This document shows, one piece after another, positions 38,898-47,499 of a stretch of 64,000 nucleotides of DNA. The DNA comes from an uncultured Latescibacterota bacterium (GTDB lineage: Bacteria > Latescibacterota > UBA2968 > UBA8231), in assembly GCA_958295495.1 (NCBI GenBank), contig OY282352.1:2480001-2544000 (forward strand), written 5' to 3'. Numbering within the stretch: the stretch's first letter is position 1; the number at the start of each line of letters is the position of its first letter. The notes under the pieces were generated by a model. That model worked only from the letters and a program-made list of their open reading frames with translations, searched no databases and was not told where the DNA came from. A program made the translations under genes and the position numbers.

Positions 38898-39698
38898 CTA
38901 CAGAAACACGGCGATAAACTGCAAGGCGAACGCGCCGACCGTGGCTAGCAGGCACAAACCACCGATCAGATAAGCCCCCAAGCCCTCGCGCTCCGAGCTG
39001 CGGCTGAAGACATAGGCCGCCGCATACCCGCCGATGAAGCCGCCGCCGTGCGCCCAGTTATCGACGCCGGGCATCACAAAACCCATGACGAAAAGTAAGG
39101 CCGCCCACTGGAGAAACTGCCGAGTGAAAAGTTGTGCCCCGGCCCGCCGACCGTAGGCAATGGCCGCGGCCAAGAGGCCGAAAATCGAACCAGAGGCCCC
39201 CAGCGTGAGTTCGTGGCCCGCTAGGGTCGAAGCTAGGAAGCCGGTGATGCCGGCGACCGTGAAGATCGCAAAGAGGCGGAAGGGGCCGAAGAGCTCTTCT
39301 ACAACCGGACCAAGCTGGCGCACCCACATCATGTTGAAGAAAATGTGCAGTAGGCCGCCGTGCAGGTAAATGGCGGTGATCGGAGTCCACCAGAAGTTAT
39401 AGGAGAAGATGGGTACGGTGCCGGTGACGCCGAGTTTGAAGCTGGCTTGGATGCTGGGCGAGAGAATCTGCATCAGGCCCTGCGTCTGGAAAATCGCCGA
39501 TGGATCGAGGGCCAACGCGAGCAGGTAGAGTACGCCGCAGAACACGGTGATTAAGTGCGGGAAATTTAGCTGTAGGCCGAGCCGGCGCATGGTGGCGGTT
39601 GCGCCCCACAGGCCGGGTTTGCGCTGGCCGCAATGGGGGCAGGTTTCGGCGTTGGCACTGACGATTTTGTGGCAGCGGGGGCAGAGGATGGCGGCCAT
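38898..39698 (-). CDS. Rhomboid intramembrane protease with zinc-ribbon N-terminus
   Basis: The 266-residue protein starts at the ATG at 39698. Residues 6-23 form a zinc ribbon (CPRCH...CPHCG). Six or seven transmembrane helices follow. The rhomboid catalytic residues are visible: the HIFFN motif (His118, Asn122), G-A-S-G with Ser169 in the fourth core helix, and His217 in N-W-A-H-G-G-G-F-I-G-G. Rhomboids cleave substrates within the membrane. The zinc ribbon probably lies in the cytoplasm and may mediate recognition. It sits between a Gfo/Idh/MocA gene (4 nt upstream) and a Nudix gene (8 nt downstream), suggesting one transcript. Confidence 0.92.
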   Translation of the reverse strand: MAAILCPRCHKIVSANAETCPHCGQRKPGLWGATATMRRLGLQLNFPHLITVFCGVLYLLALALDPSAIFQTQGLMQILSPSIQASFKLGVTGTVPIFSYNFWWTPITAIYLHGGLLHIFFNMMWVRQLGPVVEELFGPFRLFAIFTVAGITGFLASTLAGHELTLGASGSIFGLLAAAIAYGRRAGAQLFTRQFLQWAALLFVMGFVMPGVDNWAHGGGFIGGYAAAYVFSRSSEREGLGAYLIGGLCLLATVGAFALQFIAVFL

Positions 39699-39702
39699 TG
39701 TT

Positions 39703-40971
39703 TTAGATCCCCAGATGCTCGTTGATCTCGGCTTGGTAGGCGTTGATCTGGTCGTTGCAGACGGCATCGACCGAGAGCGCACGACCAGCGATTTGCGACT
39801 CCAGCAGGCTGTAGGACAGGCCCACGGAGCGAGCACCTTGATGAGCATCGACTTCGGGCTGCCGTCCTTTTTGGATACAGGTGCCGAGCTCGTGGTATTC
39901 GATGGCGATTAGCTTGCGGTCGATCTCGGGAAAGGGCAAGTGGTAATCGAAGAGCTGGTCGCCGCCGAAGAGCGCGGCCGTGGCCTCGTCGAGGCGGTGA
40001 TCGGGCACGAGGTCGAGGAGGGCTTGGTGGTTGATGGAGTCTGCGCCGTCGCGGTGGAGCGTGAGGCGTTGGCCCGAGCGATCGCCGGGCAGTTCGAGTG
40101 AGCCGAGGCTGCCGTGGATGGAGCGTTGCCACAGGTTTTGGCCGTGCGCTGCGTGGTCTTCGATGTACTGGGCGACCGCGCCGCTTTTGAAGAGGATGGT
40201 GGCGTAGGCCGCGTCGTCCGCGGTAGCAGTAAACTCCGCGGGCATGTCTTTTTGCCAGCGTTCATAGACGCCTCCCGGCGAGCCGCTGCTGACGTCGCGG
40301 CCGGCTACGGGGTTTTTGCGGGTCGGCTCGTGCAGGCGCGTCTGCGCGTAGGCCGTGTCGGCCTCCCCGAGGAAGTACTCCATGATGTCGGCAAAGTGAA
40401 CGCCCACGTCGAGAAGGACGCCGCTGGCGTTTTTTTGGTGCCGCCACACTGAAATGAGCATGCCGTCGCCGCCACCCATAGTAGTGTGCTGCATCAGGCG
40501 CGGACGCCCAATGATGCCGGCTGAGAGCAGGGCCTTGGCGAGGCGGTTTACCGGGTCGCGGCGGTAGTTTTCGGCCACGGAGAGGACGCATCCGGTCTCT
40601 TGGGCCTTGGCGATCATCTGCTTGCAGGCGCGGGTCGTAAGCCCCATGGGTTTTTCGCACAGCGCGTGCCAGCCGCGCTCCATGGCCTCGATGGCCACCG
40701 TATGGTGATGGGCCGGTAGGGTGGTGATGTCAACGGCTTGGACCGGGGCGACGGAAGCTAATTCGGCCAAGTCTTTGACGGGTTGGGGTCGCGTACCCAG
40801 CCGCTCTTCGGCTTGGTCGGCGAGCGAGTGGGCGTTGTCGAGGTTGGGGTCGCAGGCACCTACCAGTTCAAAGGGCGACAGGCCAGCGCGTTGCAACTCG
40901 GCAAGGCCGTATAGATGGCGGTGGCCCATGCCGCCGCAGCCGACGATGGCGAGGGGGAGTTTTTCGGACAT
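39703..40971 (-). CDS. Gfo/Idh/MocA family oxidoreductase
   Basis: The 422-residue protein starts at the ATG at 40971 with an AAGGATTG Shine-Dalgarno. It shows the nucleotide-binding start LAIVGCGGMGHRH, the T-T-L-P-A-H-H loop and C-E-K-P-M-G-L. Next comes an A-E-N-Y-R-R-D-P-V-N-R segment and, in the C-terminal domain, G-V-L-L-D-V-G-V-H-F-A-D-I with the catalytic-type His. The chain is longer than usual by about 50 residues within the C-terminal domain. The substrate is unknown. It heads a minus-strand run with the rhomboid and Nudix genes and is divergent from the Uma2 array. Confidence 0.9.
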   Translation of the reverse strand: MSEKLPLAIVGCGGMGHRHLYGLAELQRAGLSPFELVGACDPNLDNAHSLADQAEERLGTRPQPVKDLAELASVAPVQAVDITTLPAHHHTVAIEAMERGWHALCEKPMGLTTRACKQMIAKAQETGCVLSVAENYRRDPVNRLAKALLSAGIIGRPRLMQHTTMGGGDGMLISVWRHQKNASGVLLDVGVHFADIMEYFLGEADTAYAQTRLHEPTRKNPVAGRDVSSGSPGGVYERWQKDMPAEFTATADDAAYATILFKSGAVAQYIEDHAAHGQNLWQRSIHGSLGSLELPGDRSGQRLTLHRDGADSINHQALLDLVPDHRLDEATAALFGGDQLFDYHLPFPEIDRKLIAIEYHELGTCIQKGRQPEVDAHQGARSVGLSYSLLESQIAGRALSVDAVCNDQINAYQAEINEHLGI

Positions 40972-41113
40972 GTCCAATCCTTTCCTTATGTAATAGCTCA
41001 ATATAAGGTGCGGAGGCGATGCTCTCCACTTGAGGTTGTGGCGGTAAAAGTCGGCAGGTATATTCCGTATAAAATTTCGCATCTGAAGCCGAAGGGGGCG
41101 AGGACGATAGCCC

Positions 41114-41665
41114 ATGACAATTGTCGAACATATTGCCACAGCGGCGGATTTGGAGCGGCTGCCAGACGACGGGTTTCGCTACGAATTAGTATGTGGGGAG
41201 GTGCGTAAGATGACGCCGGCGGGCAATGAACACGGCAAGATCGCGATGCGCGTTGCTTGGCGCTTGGCACAACACGTGGAGGCCCATGGCTTGGGGTCGG
41301 TCTATGCGGCGGAGACGGGGTTTCGGCTGGCGTCGGCTCCAGACACGGTGCGGGCGCCGGATGCGGCTTTCGTGTGCCAAAGGCGGCTGGATGCGGTCGG
41401 CGCGGTGGCCGGGTATTGGCCGGGTGCCCCCGATTTGGCGGTGGAGGTGGTCTCGCCGGGCGACCGCTACGGGGAGGTCGCGGAAAAGGTGGCCGCTTGG
41501 CTGGCGGCTGGGACGCGGATGGTGGTGGTCGTCGAGCCGCGGCAGCGCACGGTGGCGGTGCATCGCATTTCGGGGGCTGTGGATGTATTGCGCGAAGGCG
41601 ATGTGTTGGAGGGCGGTGCAGTGGTGCCGGGGTGGAAGGTGCCCGTCGCGGCCTTGTTCGCTTAG
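41114..41665 (+). CDS. Uma2 family protein, copy 1
   Basis: The 183-residue protein is of the Uma2 (DUF820) family, which has a PD-(D/E)XK nuclease-like fold. Visible family elements are Y-E-L-V-C-G-E-V near residue 23, R-A-P-D-A-A-F-V (Asp of the active site), P-D-L-A-V-E-V-V-S-P (Glu) and E-K-V-A-A-W-L-A-A-G (Lys helix). The family is abundant in cyanobacteria and some soil and marine bacteria, and its cellular function is unknown. Copy 1 differs from copies 2 and 3 mainly in residues 45-53 (M-R-V-A-W-R-L-A-Q) and has a different upstream region, so it may be the founder. Expression signals are not obvious. Confidence 0.88.
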   Translation: MTIVEHIATAADLERLPDDGFRYELVCGEVRKMTPAGNEHGKIAMRVAWRLAQHVEAHGLGSVYAAETGFRLASAPDTVRAPDAAFVCQRRLDAVGAVAGYWPGAPDLAVEVVSPGDRYGEVAEKVAAWLAAGTRMVVVVEPRQRTVAVHRISGAVDVLREGDVLEGGAVVPGWKVPVAALFA

Positions 41666-41748
41666 TAGGGCGAGTATGCGGTTGGACCGCTATTGCCGTG
41701 CCGACCAATCAGATAAAGCGTCGTGTATAAAAGGACGGATAGACCCCC

Positions 41749-42300
41749 ATGACAATTGTCGAACATATTGCCACGGCGGCGGATTTGGAACGACTACCGG
41801 ACGACGGGTTTCGCTACGAATTAGTATGTGGGGAGGTGCGTAAGATGACGCCGGCGGGCAATGAGCACGGCAAGATCGCCGCGTTGGTGACGGCATCGCT
41901 AGTACAGCACGTGGAGGCCCATGGCTTGGGGTCGGTCTATGCGGCGGAGACGGGGTTTCGGCTGGCGTCGGCTCCGGACACGGTGCGGGCGCCGGATGCG
42001 GCTTTCGTGTGCCAAAGGCGGCTGGATGCGGTCGGGGCGGTGGCCGGGTATTGGCCGGGTGCCCCCGATTTGGCGGTGGAGGTAGTCTCGCCGGGAGACC
42101 GCTACGGGGAGGTCGCGGAAAAGGTGGCCGCTTGGCTGGCGGCTGGGACGCGGATGGTGGTGGTCGTCGAGCCGCGGCAGCGCACGGTGGCGGTGCATCG
42201 CATTTCGGGGGCTGTGGATGTATTGCGCGAAGGCGATGTGTTGGAGGGCGGTGCAGTGGTGCCGGGGTGGAAGGTGCCCGTCGCGGCCTTGTTCGCTTAG
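41749..42300 (+). CDS. Uma2 family protein, copy 2
   Basis: This 183-residue copy is almost identical to copy 1 except for residues 45-53 (A-L-V-T-A-S-L-V-Q here), with all PD-(D/E)XK-like motifs intact. The 83-bp spacer upstream (41666-41748) is identical to that before copy 3. The start ATG at 41749 lacks a convincing Shine-Dalgarno, as in the other copies. Confidence 0.88.
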   Translation: MTIVEHIATAADLERLPDDGFRYELVCGEVRKMTPAGNEHGKIAALVTASLVQHVEAHGLGSVYAAETGFRLASAPDTVRAPDAAFVCQRRLDAVGAVAGYWPGAPDLAVEVVSPGDRYGEVAEKVAAWLAAGTRMVVVVEPRQRTVAVHRISGAVDVLREGDVLEGGAVVPGWKVPVAALFA

Positions 42301-42383
42301 TAGGGCGAGTATGCGGTTGGACCGCTATTGCCGTGCCGACCAATCAGATAAAGCGTCGTGTATAAAAGGACGGATAGACCCCC

Positions 42384-42935
42384 ATGACAATCGTCGAACA
42401 TATTGCCACGGCGGCGGATTTGGAACGACTACCGGACGACGGGTTCCGCTACGAATTAGTATGTGGGGAGGTGCGTAAGATGACGCCGGCGGGCAATGAG
42501 CACGGCAAGATCGCCGCGTTGGTGACCGTATCGTTAGGCCAACACGTGCTGGCCAACCGCTTGGGGTCGGTCTATGCGGCGGAGACGGGGTTTCGGCTGG
42601 CGTCGGCTCCAGACACGGTGCGGGCGCCGGATGCGGCTTTCGTGTGCCAAAGGCGGCTGGATGCGGTCGGCGCGGTGGCCGGGTATTGGCCGGGCGCCCC
42701 CGATTTGGCGGTGGAGGTGGTCTCGCCGGGCGACCGCTACGGGGAGGTCGCGGAAAAGGTGGCCGCTTGGCTGGCGGCTGGGACGCGGATGGTGGTGGTC
42801 GTCGAGCCGCGGCAGCGCACGGTGGCGGTGCATTGCATTTCGGGGGCTGTGGATGTATTGCGCGAAGGCGATGTGTTGGAGGGCGGTGCAGTGGTGCCGG
42901 GGTGGAAGGTGCCCGTCGCGGCCTTGTTCGCCTAG
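42384..42935 (+). CDS. Uma2 family protein, copy 3
   Basis: The third 183-residue copy has active-site-like residues conserved. It shares A-L-V-T with copy 2 but diverges in residues 49-59 (V-S-L-G-Q-H-V-L-A-N-R), where copies 1 and 2 agree (Q-H-V-E-A-H-G). One further change is R to C in the C-terminal V-H-R/C-I-S-G. It is followed after 92 nt by a decayed secreted-protein gene. Confidence 0.88.
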   Translation: MTIVEHIATAADLERLPDDGFRYELVCGEVRKMTPAGNEHGKIAALVTVSLGQHVLANRLGSVYAAETGFRLASAPDTVRAPDAAFVCQRRLDAVGAVAGYWPGAPDLAVEVVSPGDRYGEVAEKVAAWLAAGTRMVVVVEPRQRTVAVHCISGAVDVLREGDVLEGGAVVPGWKVPVAALFA

Positions 42936-43027
42936 TGTCGTAAGCAAGAATACGTCGCGGCCTGTTGGTTTCCCGCTGGAAATCAGCAGGCCGTTTTGCG
43001 CGTACCTGTCTTATACCGCTGGAGGCG

Positions 43028-43515
43028 ATGGATAAACTTTTGCTCATTGCAACCGGCCTTTGCGCTGCGTTGTGTCCGTGTTTGGCCGCAGGCGACGAGT
43101 TGCGCTTCGACTCGGCCCGGGACTGGCGGCAGTGGGTCTTGCCTGGGGATGCGGTGGAAGTAAGCCCGGCAGGCATGGTGCGCCCGGTGGCGGTGCGGCG
43201 TCACGTCAACGCCTCGCTCAATGCCGCGACTTCGGCGGCGGAATTCGCGGCGTTGGGTCTAACAAGTGGCTGGTTGCACGGGTATTGGTCAACTTGCTCG
43301 AACGCCGGCCATTGAGACTGGGCGTTTACGATTTGGCGGGTCGATTGGTGCAGACGGTATCGAGCGAGGTGGTGGCTGGACCGCAGAAATTGGTTTGGGA
43401 CAGCCGCGATGGGAGCGGGCGCTTGGTGCCGCCGGGCACCTATGCGGTGCGCTTGGAGGTCACCGGAGACGCGCTGGCGCAACGGGTGAGCCGGGTGGTG
43501 GGAGTCGTGTACTGA
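43028..43515 (+). pseudogene. Remnant of secreted protein with FlgD-type tail
   Basis: The ATG at 43028 opens a signal peptide (MDKLLLIATGLCAALCP...AAG) followed by E-L-R-F-D-S-A-R-D-W-R-Q-W-V-L-P-G-D-A-V-E-V-S-P-A-G, a normal-looking mature start, but this frame stops at 43315. The continuation lies in another frame: F-G-G-G-I-R-G-V-G-S-N-K-W-L-V-A-R-V-L, then directly a FlgD-like C-terminal strand set (L-R-L-G-V-Y-D-L-A-G-R-L-V-Q-T-V, then G-S-G-R-L-V-P-P-G-T-Y-A-V-R-L-E) ending at 43515. One frameshift near 43200-43240 and probably a large internal deletion before the tail have destroyed the gene. It shows that this tail type is widespread in the genome. Confidence 0.72.
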
Positions 43516-43525
43516 TCGATAGCCC

Positions 43526-45364
43526 TCAGCGGCGCAGCGGCCCGCGATGGGGGTCGGCGAGCGGCACGGGTGCTGAGAGTGCGATGAGGTCGGGGATGTC
43601 GAATTCGGCCAGTAGGCCAAAGCAGTAGAGCGATGGGGCGGCGTCGTAGGACAAAGGCCAGTCGATGAGGCGACCGAGGGAGTCGATGAGGGCGTTGGTC
43701 GTCAGGGAGGCGAGGGATTGGGGTTTGAGGGCGGCGGCGATTAGCGCGACGACCGGGCAGACGCGGCCGTGGGCCGTCAGGTGCAGCACCCGGCTCTTTT
43801 GGCGTGCGGTCGCCAGTAGCGCGAGCACTTGGCCGACTTGGATGCCGAGCGGACGCTGGCCAGCGGTGGCGACCAGCATCTGGTGACGCGGGTCGGTGCG
43901 GAGTTCGCCGGTAGCGAAGATGTCGGCGACGAGCACCCGGCGGCCTTGCGCGAGGGCGGGGGCTAGCGGGCCAGCGAGCGCACTGCGCCCGCCATCGGCG
44001 ATGAGCAGCTCAAGGCCTCGGGGGCGCGGCGGCGTGTATTGGGTCACTGGCAGGGTCCAAGTGTCGTCGAGGTGCAATAGGTAATGTTGAATGGTGCCGT
44101 CTTCGTGCTTTTGCGCGGCACCGACTTCTTGCAGGGACCTATTCTTCCACTGCGGCAGCTTGAGTAATGAGGCGAGTGCTTGGCGTGCCGCGGCCGGCGC
44201 GCGCGCTTTTCTTTTACGCTCCCGAATTTTGCAGAGAGCTGCCTGCGCGATGGAGTGCAGGGTGGCGTTGTAGGGGGGCAAGCCGACGGCGAGGGCTTCT
44301 TCGGTTTGCAATTCGTCGCGATAAGGCAGGTCGTCGTCTGGCGTTGCCAATCCCCAATGTCGGTTGAGAAATTTGTAGAGTTGGCAGCGGTTGTCGCGCT
44401 CGTAGTTGTGGGTGCCGGGGTCGGTGTTGTCGTGGAGGGCGATATGGTCGCGGGCATCTAGGAGCGCGAAGACGGGTCGAATGGGTTCGTAGATGGATTT
44501 GCGCGTCCGCCGCGTCTGGAAGCAGCAGTCGTCGTAGCGGTTGTAGATTAGCAAGGTTGGCCGCGGCGCAAAGAGCGCGGAGAGCGCATCGTAGTCGGCA
44601 ACCGTGCAAAGGTCGGCCGGGCATTGCTCTTGGTCGCCAATGTCCTCGATGCAGCCCCGGCGCTGCCAGACGGCCGAATGACCGGCGACTGGCACGATGA
44701 CCTTGACCCGCTCGTCGAGGGCCGCCAGCAGAGCCGTTTGCCAGCCGCCGCCCGACAGGCCGGTCATCCCTACGCGCTCGGGATCGGCCTTGGGGTGGGC
44801 GAGCAGTACGTCGAGGCCGCGCTTCATCAAGAGGTAGAACACGCCGATGCCGGCGATGCCGCACAGGTCGAGGTGGCCGATGCGGTTGTGTTCGACATCG
44901 GCGCGCAGTTCGCCCATCCCCAGAAATTCGGTGTTGAGCGCCAGCATCCCGCGCTTGGCGAGGTTGATGCAGCGGGCCTGTTTGTAGTCCATGGCCTTGC
45001 CACCGGCGTGGTGGCCGTTGGGGTTGAGGACGGCGGGCCCCTTTTCCCCAAGCTGGTCAGGCTCGTAGAGCAGGGCCGGGACCCAGAGGCCGGGGTAGCC
45101 TTCGTAGCGCAGTTTGCGGATGGTGTAGCCAGCACCCGGGTCGATGCGGTCGCCCCAGTGGACTTGCGGCTCTTCCGCGAGGAGGCCGGCGGGATGGCCG
45201 CGGAAGAACAGGTCGAGGACTTGGGCGCGTAGGGCCGGGGCTTGCTTGCGCCAAGCTGCCGCCGAAGTGGGGGGCGTGAAGTGGGGCAGATGCTCGCCGA
45301 GGAAGGCGAGTGCTTGGCGATGGGCCTTGGGGCCGACGAGCTTTCTGTGCAGTGCGCGTTGCAT
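43526..45364 (-). CDS. Alpha/beta hydrolase, acetylxylan-esterase-like
   Basis: The 612-residue protein has an alpha/beta-hydrolase core: the strand V-P-A-L-L-Y-E-P, an oxyanion region L-N-P-N-G-H-H, and the nucleophile elbow G-L-S-G-G-G (Ser near residue 202). A later catalytic Asp candidate is in L-L-I-Y-N-R-Y-D-D, and a His in H-I-A-L-H-D. A second, less conserved hydrolase-like domain occupies about residues 380-600. The layout resembles large acetylxylan-esterase or dipeptidyl-peptidase-like hydrolases of planctomycetes and related groups. No signal peptide is seen. The start codon is only 3 nt after the rloB stop, with no strong Shine-Dalgarno, implying translational coupling to rloAB or a recent insertion upstream. 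Confidence 0.78.
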   Translation of the reverse strand: MQRALHRKLVGPKAHRQALAFLGEHLPHFTPPTSAAAWRKQAPALRAQVLDLFFRGHPAGLLAEEPQVHWGDRIDPGAGYTIRKLRYEGYPGLWVPALLYEPDQLGEKGPAVLNPNGHHAGGKAMDYKQARCINLAKRGMLALNTEFLGMGELRADVEHNRIGHLDLCGIAGIGVFYLLMKRGLDVLLAHPKADPERVGMTGLSGGGWQTALLAALDERVKVIVPVAGHSAVWQRRGCIEDIGDQEQCPADLCTVADYDALSALFAPRPTLLIYNRYDDCCFQTRRTRKSIYEPIRPVFALLDARDHIALHDNTDPGTHNYERDNRCQLYKFLNRHWGLATPDDDLPYRDELQTEEALAVGLPPYNATLHSIAQAALCKIRERKRKARAPAAARQALASLLKLPQWKNRSLQEVGAAQKHEDGTIQHYLLHLDDTWTLPVTQYTPPRPRGLELLIADGGRSALAGPLAPALAQGRRVLVADIFATGELRTDPRHQMLVATAGQRPLGIQVGQVLALLATARQKSRVLHLTAHGRVCPVVALIAAALKPQSLASLTTNALIDSLGRLIDWPLSYDAAPSLYCFGLLAEFDIPDLIALSAPVPLADPHRGPLRR

Positions 45365-45367
45365 GAA

Positions 45368-45970
45368 TTATGGTCTTTCACTAAGGATGTTCTCGACCAG
45401 TTTGTACACTGTTGTACTACCGAGTGTACGCGGCCAATCCGCGCATGGAGGATTATCGCGAACCTTGGCTCGACGGATAGCCGCTTCGACCATGTCGGGC
45501 GTGAACTTTCGGACCTCAAGGCCCTTGTCATAGCCGGGGATATGGTTATTCAGCCGAGCGGAACATTCGCGTGACGAACCGATGTTAGTGCCATCTTCAA
45601 AGTGGAGCAACAGCCAATACTCGAACTTGGGATTGCTAAGGGCAAATCCGTAATTATCCGCATCCTGCGACCATCTGTGGAGTTGCGCCAACTGTTCATC
45701 CGTCCATTGGTCCTTATCTACCACTAGCCACGCCTCATCTGAATTCTTCAGGGTTTCCTGCTTGAGGCGGTCTTTCATACGCTTCAGGACTTGGAGTGGT
45801 GAGCTACGATGGTTGCTTTTTATGCAATCCATGCGGATAACTGAATGATGCTCATTGAGCATGGCGAAATACTGCGGCTCGGTCTTAACCCCTTCTGTTG
45901 CAACAATAAAAAGTTTTCGGTAACGTCGCTCGCCAAGAGGTCTGCGGTACTTACGTCTGTTCGGCGGCAT
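45368..45970 (-). CDS. rloB: RloB-like protein (Toprim-like, defence associated)
   Basis: The 200-residue protein matches RloB. A basic N-terminus is followed by [15 protein letters not shown] (Glu26 of the Toprim-like site), V-V-D-K-D-Q (Asp85 and Asp87), and [13 protein letters not shown], a very characteristic RloB segment. RloB was named for linkage to type I restriction loci, and related ATPase-Toprim pairs (for example PARIS AriA-AriB and OLD systems) act in phage defence. Its start overlaps the ATPase gene by 20 nt. The acidic residues needed for metal binding are present, so it could be an active nuclease or tRNase-like effector. That activity is inference. Confidence 0.88.
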   Translation of the reverse strand: MPPNRRKYRRPLGERRYRKLFIVATEGVKTEPQYFAMLNEHHSVIRMDCIKSNHRSSPLQVLKRMKDRLKQETLKNSDEAWLVVDKDQWTDEQLAQLHRWSQDADNYGFALSNPKFEYWLLLHFEDGTNIGSSRECSARLNNHIPGYDKGLEVRKFTPDMVEAAIRRAKVRDNPPCADWPRTLGSTTVYKLVENILSERP

Positions 45971-47318
45971 CCGTCATCTCCTCACTTTCCTCCATGAGAT
46001 GAGGATTGGTGAGAGTGCCCCCCGACAGAATACGAGGGATTCCTCCCAGCCGTCCCTGTAGGTAGCTTTTCCGAAGATCTTTGTCGTAACGAACGTCTTT
46101 GTATTCGCTAAAGGAGAACAAGCTGGACCCGCCGGACTTATCCCTTTCCGCCACCCACATTTCGTCCTGGCGCAGCAACTGCTGATCCATCAGCATAACG
46201 TTATGGGTCGTCAGCAAAAGTTGTTTCCGGGTTTCCGTAGAGCAATTAGCTAGGTATGCTTCAAGCAGTTGCCAGATTAGCAAGGGATGCAGACTGCGGT
46301 CAATCTCGTCAACTACATAGACTTTGGGCGACGTTTGCGCAGAAAGTTCGAGAAAGGCAGGTAGGAGATCAATAATCCGTTGTGAGCCATCCGATTCTTG
46401 GTATATCTCAAACTTGGCTTCCGTGCCGTCCGATTTTGGGTGGAAGGAGACCATTTTTTTTGCGATTAACTCACCGTCCTCGCGGGTAATCACGAAGCGG
46501 GCGTTAATCGACTCCTCCATCAACCGAACAGTCATGCCTTCTTCCACTTCTTCCTGAAGCATGGTCTTTAATGGATCGGGAAGTGGGATGTTCTCGAATG
46601 GAATTTCTTCACTACCAAGATGGGCGATTCCCGTATCGAGCCGTTGTAACATCTCGTTCATAGCCGTGTACAGTGGATGTTTTTCATCGAGGAACTGCTC
46701 GAAGGGCTCAAACCGCGAGTCGGGTGCGACGAGATTGAGTGTATCCTTGAACCAGTCATAGACCGGCCTGAAATTGTCCACCTTTTGGGATACGGAATTG
46801 GTCAGAAAAAGCTGATTGTCCCGGGTCCCTTTGAAAGCGAACTTTAGGAACATGATGTCCTTGGCGAGCGATGCGTCAAAGTTGATTGCTCCATCCCGGC
46901 GGTCATAAAGCACTTTTTCACTGGTACTGGTGATTACCACTAGTCTTTCTTCTAGGACCGCCTTTCGGGTCACTACAAAGCTGAAGTCGTAGATGGTTTC
47001 GTCAATCAGCAACTCAAAGGCAAAGCGCGAGGGGCGGTTCGTCCCCTCATCATCCAAGCGGAACGGCTCGATAGGAATTAGGCTGTCGATCCCAGAGCCC
47101 TTGACGATTAAGGTCTTGGCAAAACTCAGTGCCTTGAAAAAGCTGGTCTTGCCCGAGGCGTTACCGCCGTAAATTGCTGCTATCGGGAGAACTCTCGTTT
47201 GGTACTTGCCGAGCTTGGGAACGCGTTCTCCATGCTGGCGCTCTCGGCTGGCAATCATCGAAAAGGTGGCTTGGCTGCGGAAGGACATCCAGTTTTCAAC
47301 GGAGAAACTGATTATCAT
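45951..47318 (-). CDS. rloA: RloA-like AAA ATPase (SMC/OLD type)
   Basis: The 455-residue ATPase of the AAA_15/OLD class begins [15 protein letters not shown], the usual first strand. Walker A is G-G-N-A-S-G-K-T (residues 51-58), Walker [10 protein letters not shown] (332-340), and a conserved L-L-L-T-T-H-N lies at about 367-373. The region between the motifs is the family's coiled-coil or lid insertion. A strong AGGAGAGG Shine-Dalgarno precedes the ATG at 47318, and the upstream 180 nt are clearly AT-rich compared with surrounding genes. With rloB it forms a two-gene operon resembling ATPase-gated abortive infection systems. The ATPase would sense the phage signal and release the Toprim partner. 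Confidence 0.9.
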   Translation of the reverse strand: MIISFSVENWMSFRSQATFSMIASRERQHGERVPKLGKYQTRVLPIAAIYGGNASGKTSFFKALSFAKTLIVKGSGIDSLIPIEPFRLDDEGTNRPSRFAFELLIDETIYDFSFVVTRKAVLEERLVVITSTSEKVLYDRRDGAINFDASLAKDIMFLKFAFKGTRDNQLFLTNSVSQKVDNFRPVYDWFKDTLNLVAPDSRFEPFEQFLDEKHPLYTAMNEMLQRLDTGIAHLGSEEIPFENIPLPDPLKTMLQEEVEEGMTVRLMEESINARFVITREDGELIAKKMVSFHPKSDGTEAKFEIYQESDGSQRIIDLLPAFLELSAQTSPKVYVVDEIDRSLHPLLIWQLLEAYLANCSTETRKQLLLTTHNVMLMDQQLLRQDEMWVAERDKSGGSSLFSFSEYKDVRYDKDLRKSYLQGRLGGIPRILSGGTLTNPHLMEESEEMTDAAEQT

Positions 47319-47443
47319 TTTATCCTCTCCTAATCTGATTTTTTCGTTTTATTACGTCTTAAAGTTGGAAATTTTGCTCAAAAATCAATATAAAAGAGAA
47401 AAAATCTCTTTATGTACCTTACTCATAAATATATGAATCCCGC

Positions 47444-47472
47444 TTGACAGGCCAAGTGGGGTTTGCTATCAC
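47444..47472 (+). promoter_or_regulatory. Possible promoter for Nudix gene
   Basis: TTGACA (47444-47449) is followed after 17 bp by TATCAC (47467-47472), a weak -10. The start codon lies 28 nt further on, with a GGGAGG Shine-Dalgarno at 47486-47491. The -35 is perfect, the -10 poor. Confidence 0.42.
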
Positions 47473-47499
47473 TAGCGGCCATTGAGGGAGGCGGGATAC

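Larger units (their letters stand above)
41114..42935 (+). repeat. Tandem triplication with 635-bp period
   Basis: Starts at 41114, 41749 and 42384 are exactly 635 bp apart. The unit is a 552-bp gene plus an 83-bp spacer, and the last unit lacks the spacer. Apart from a focal block in codons 45-59, the copies are nearly identical, which points to recent duplication or ongoing gene conversion. The period is not a multiple of three, so each copy must be translated independently. Confidence 0.95.

Noticed and set aside
41690..43176. Pro/Arg-rich minus-strand frames across the Uma2 array
   Set aside because: They are antisense to well-supported genes and owe their openness to the GC bias of those genes.
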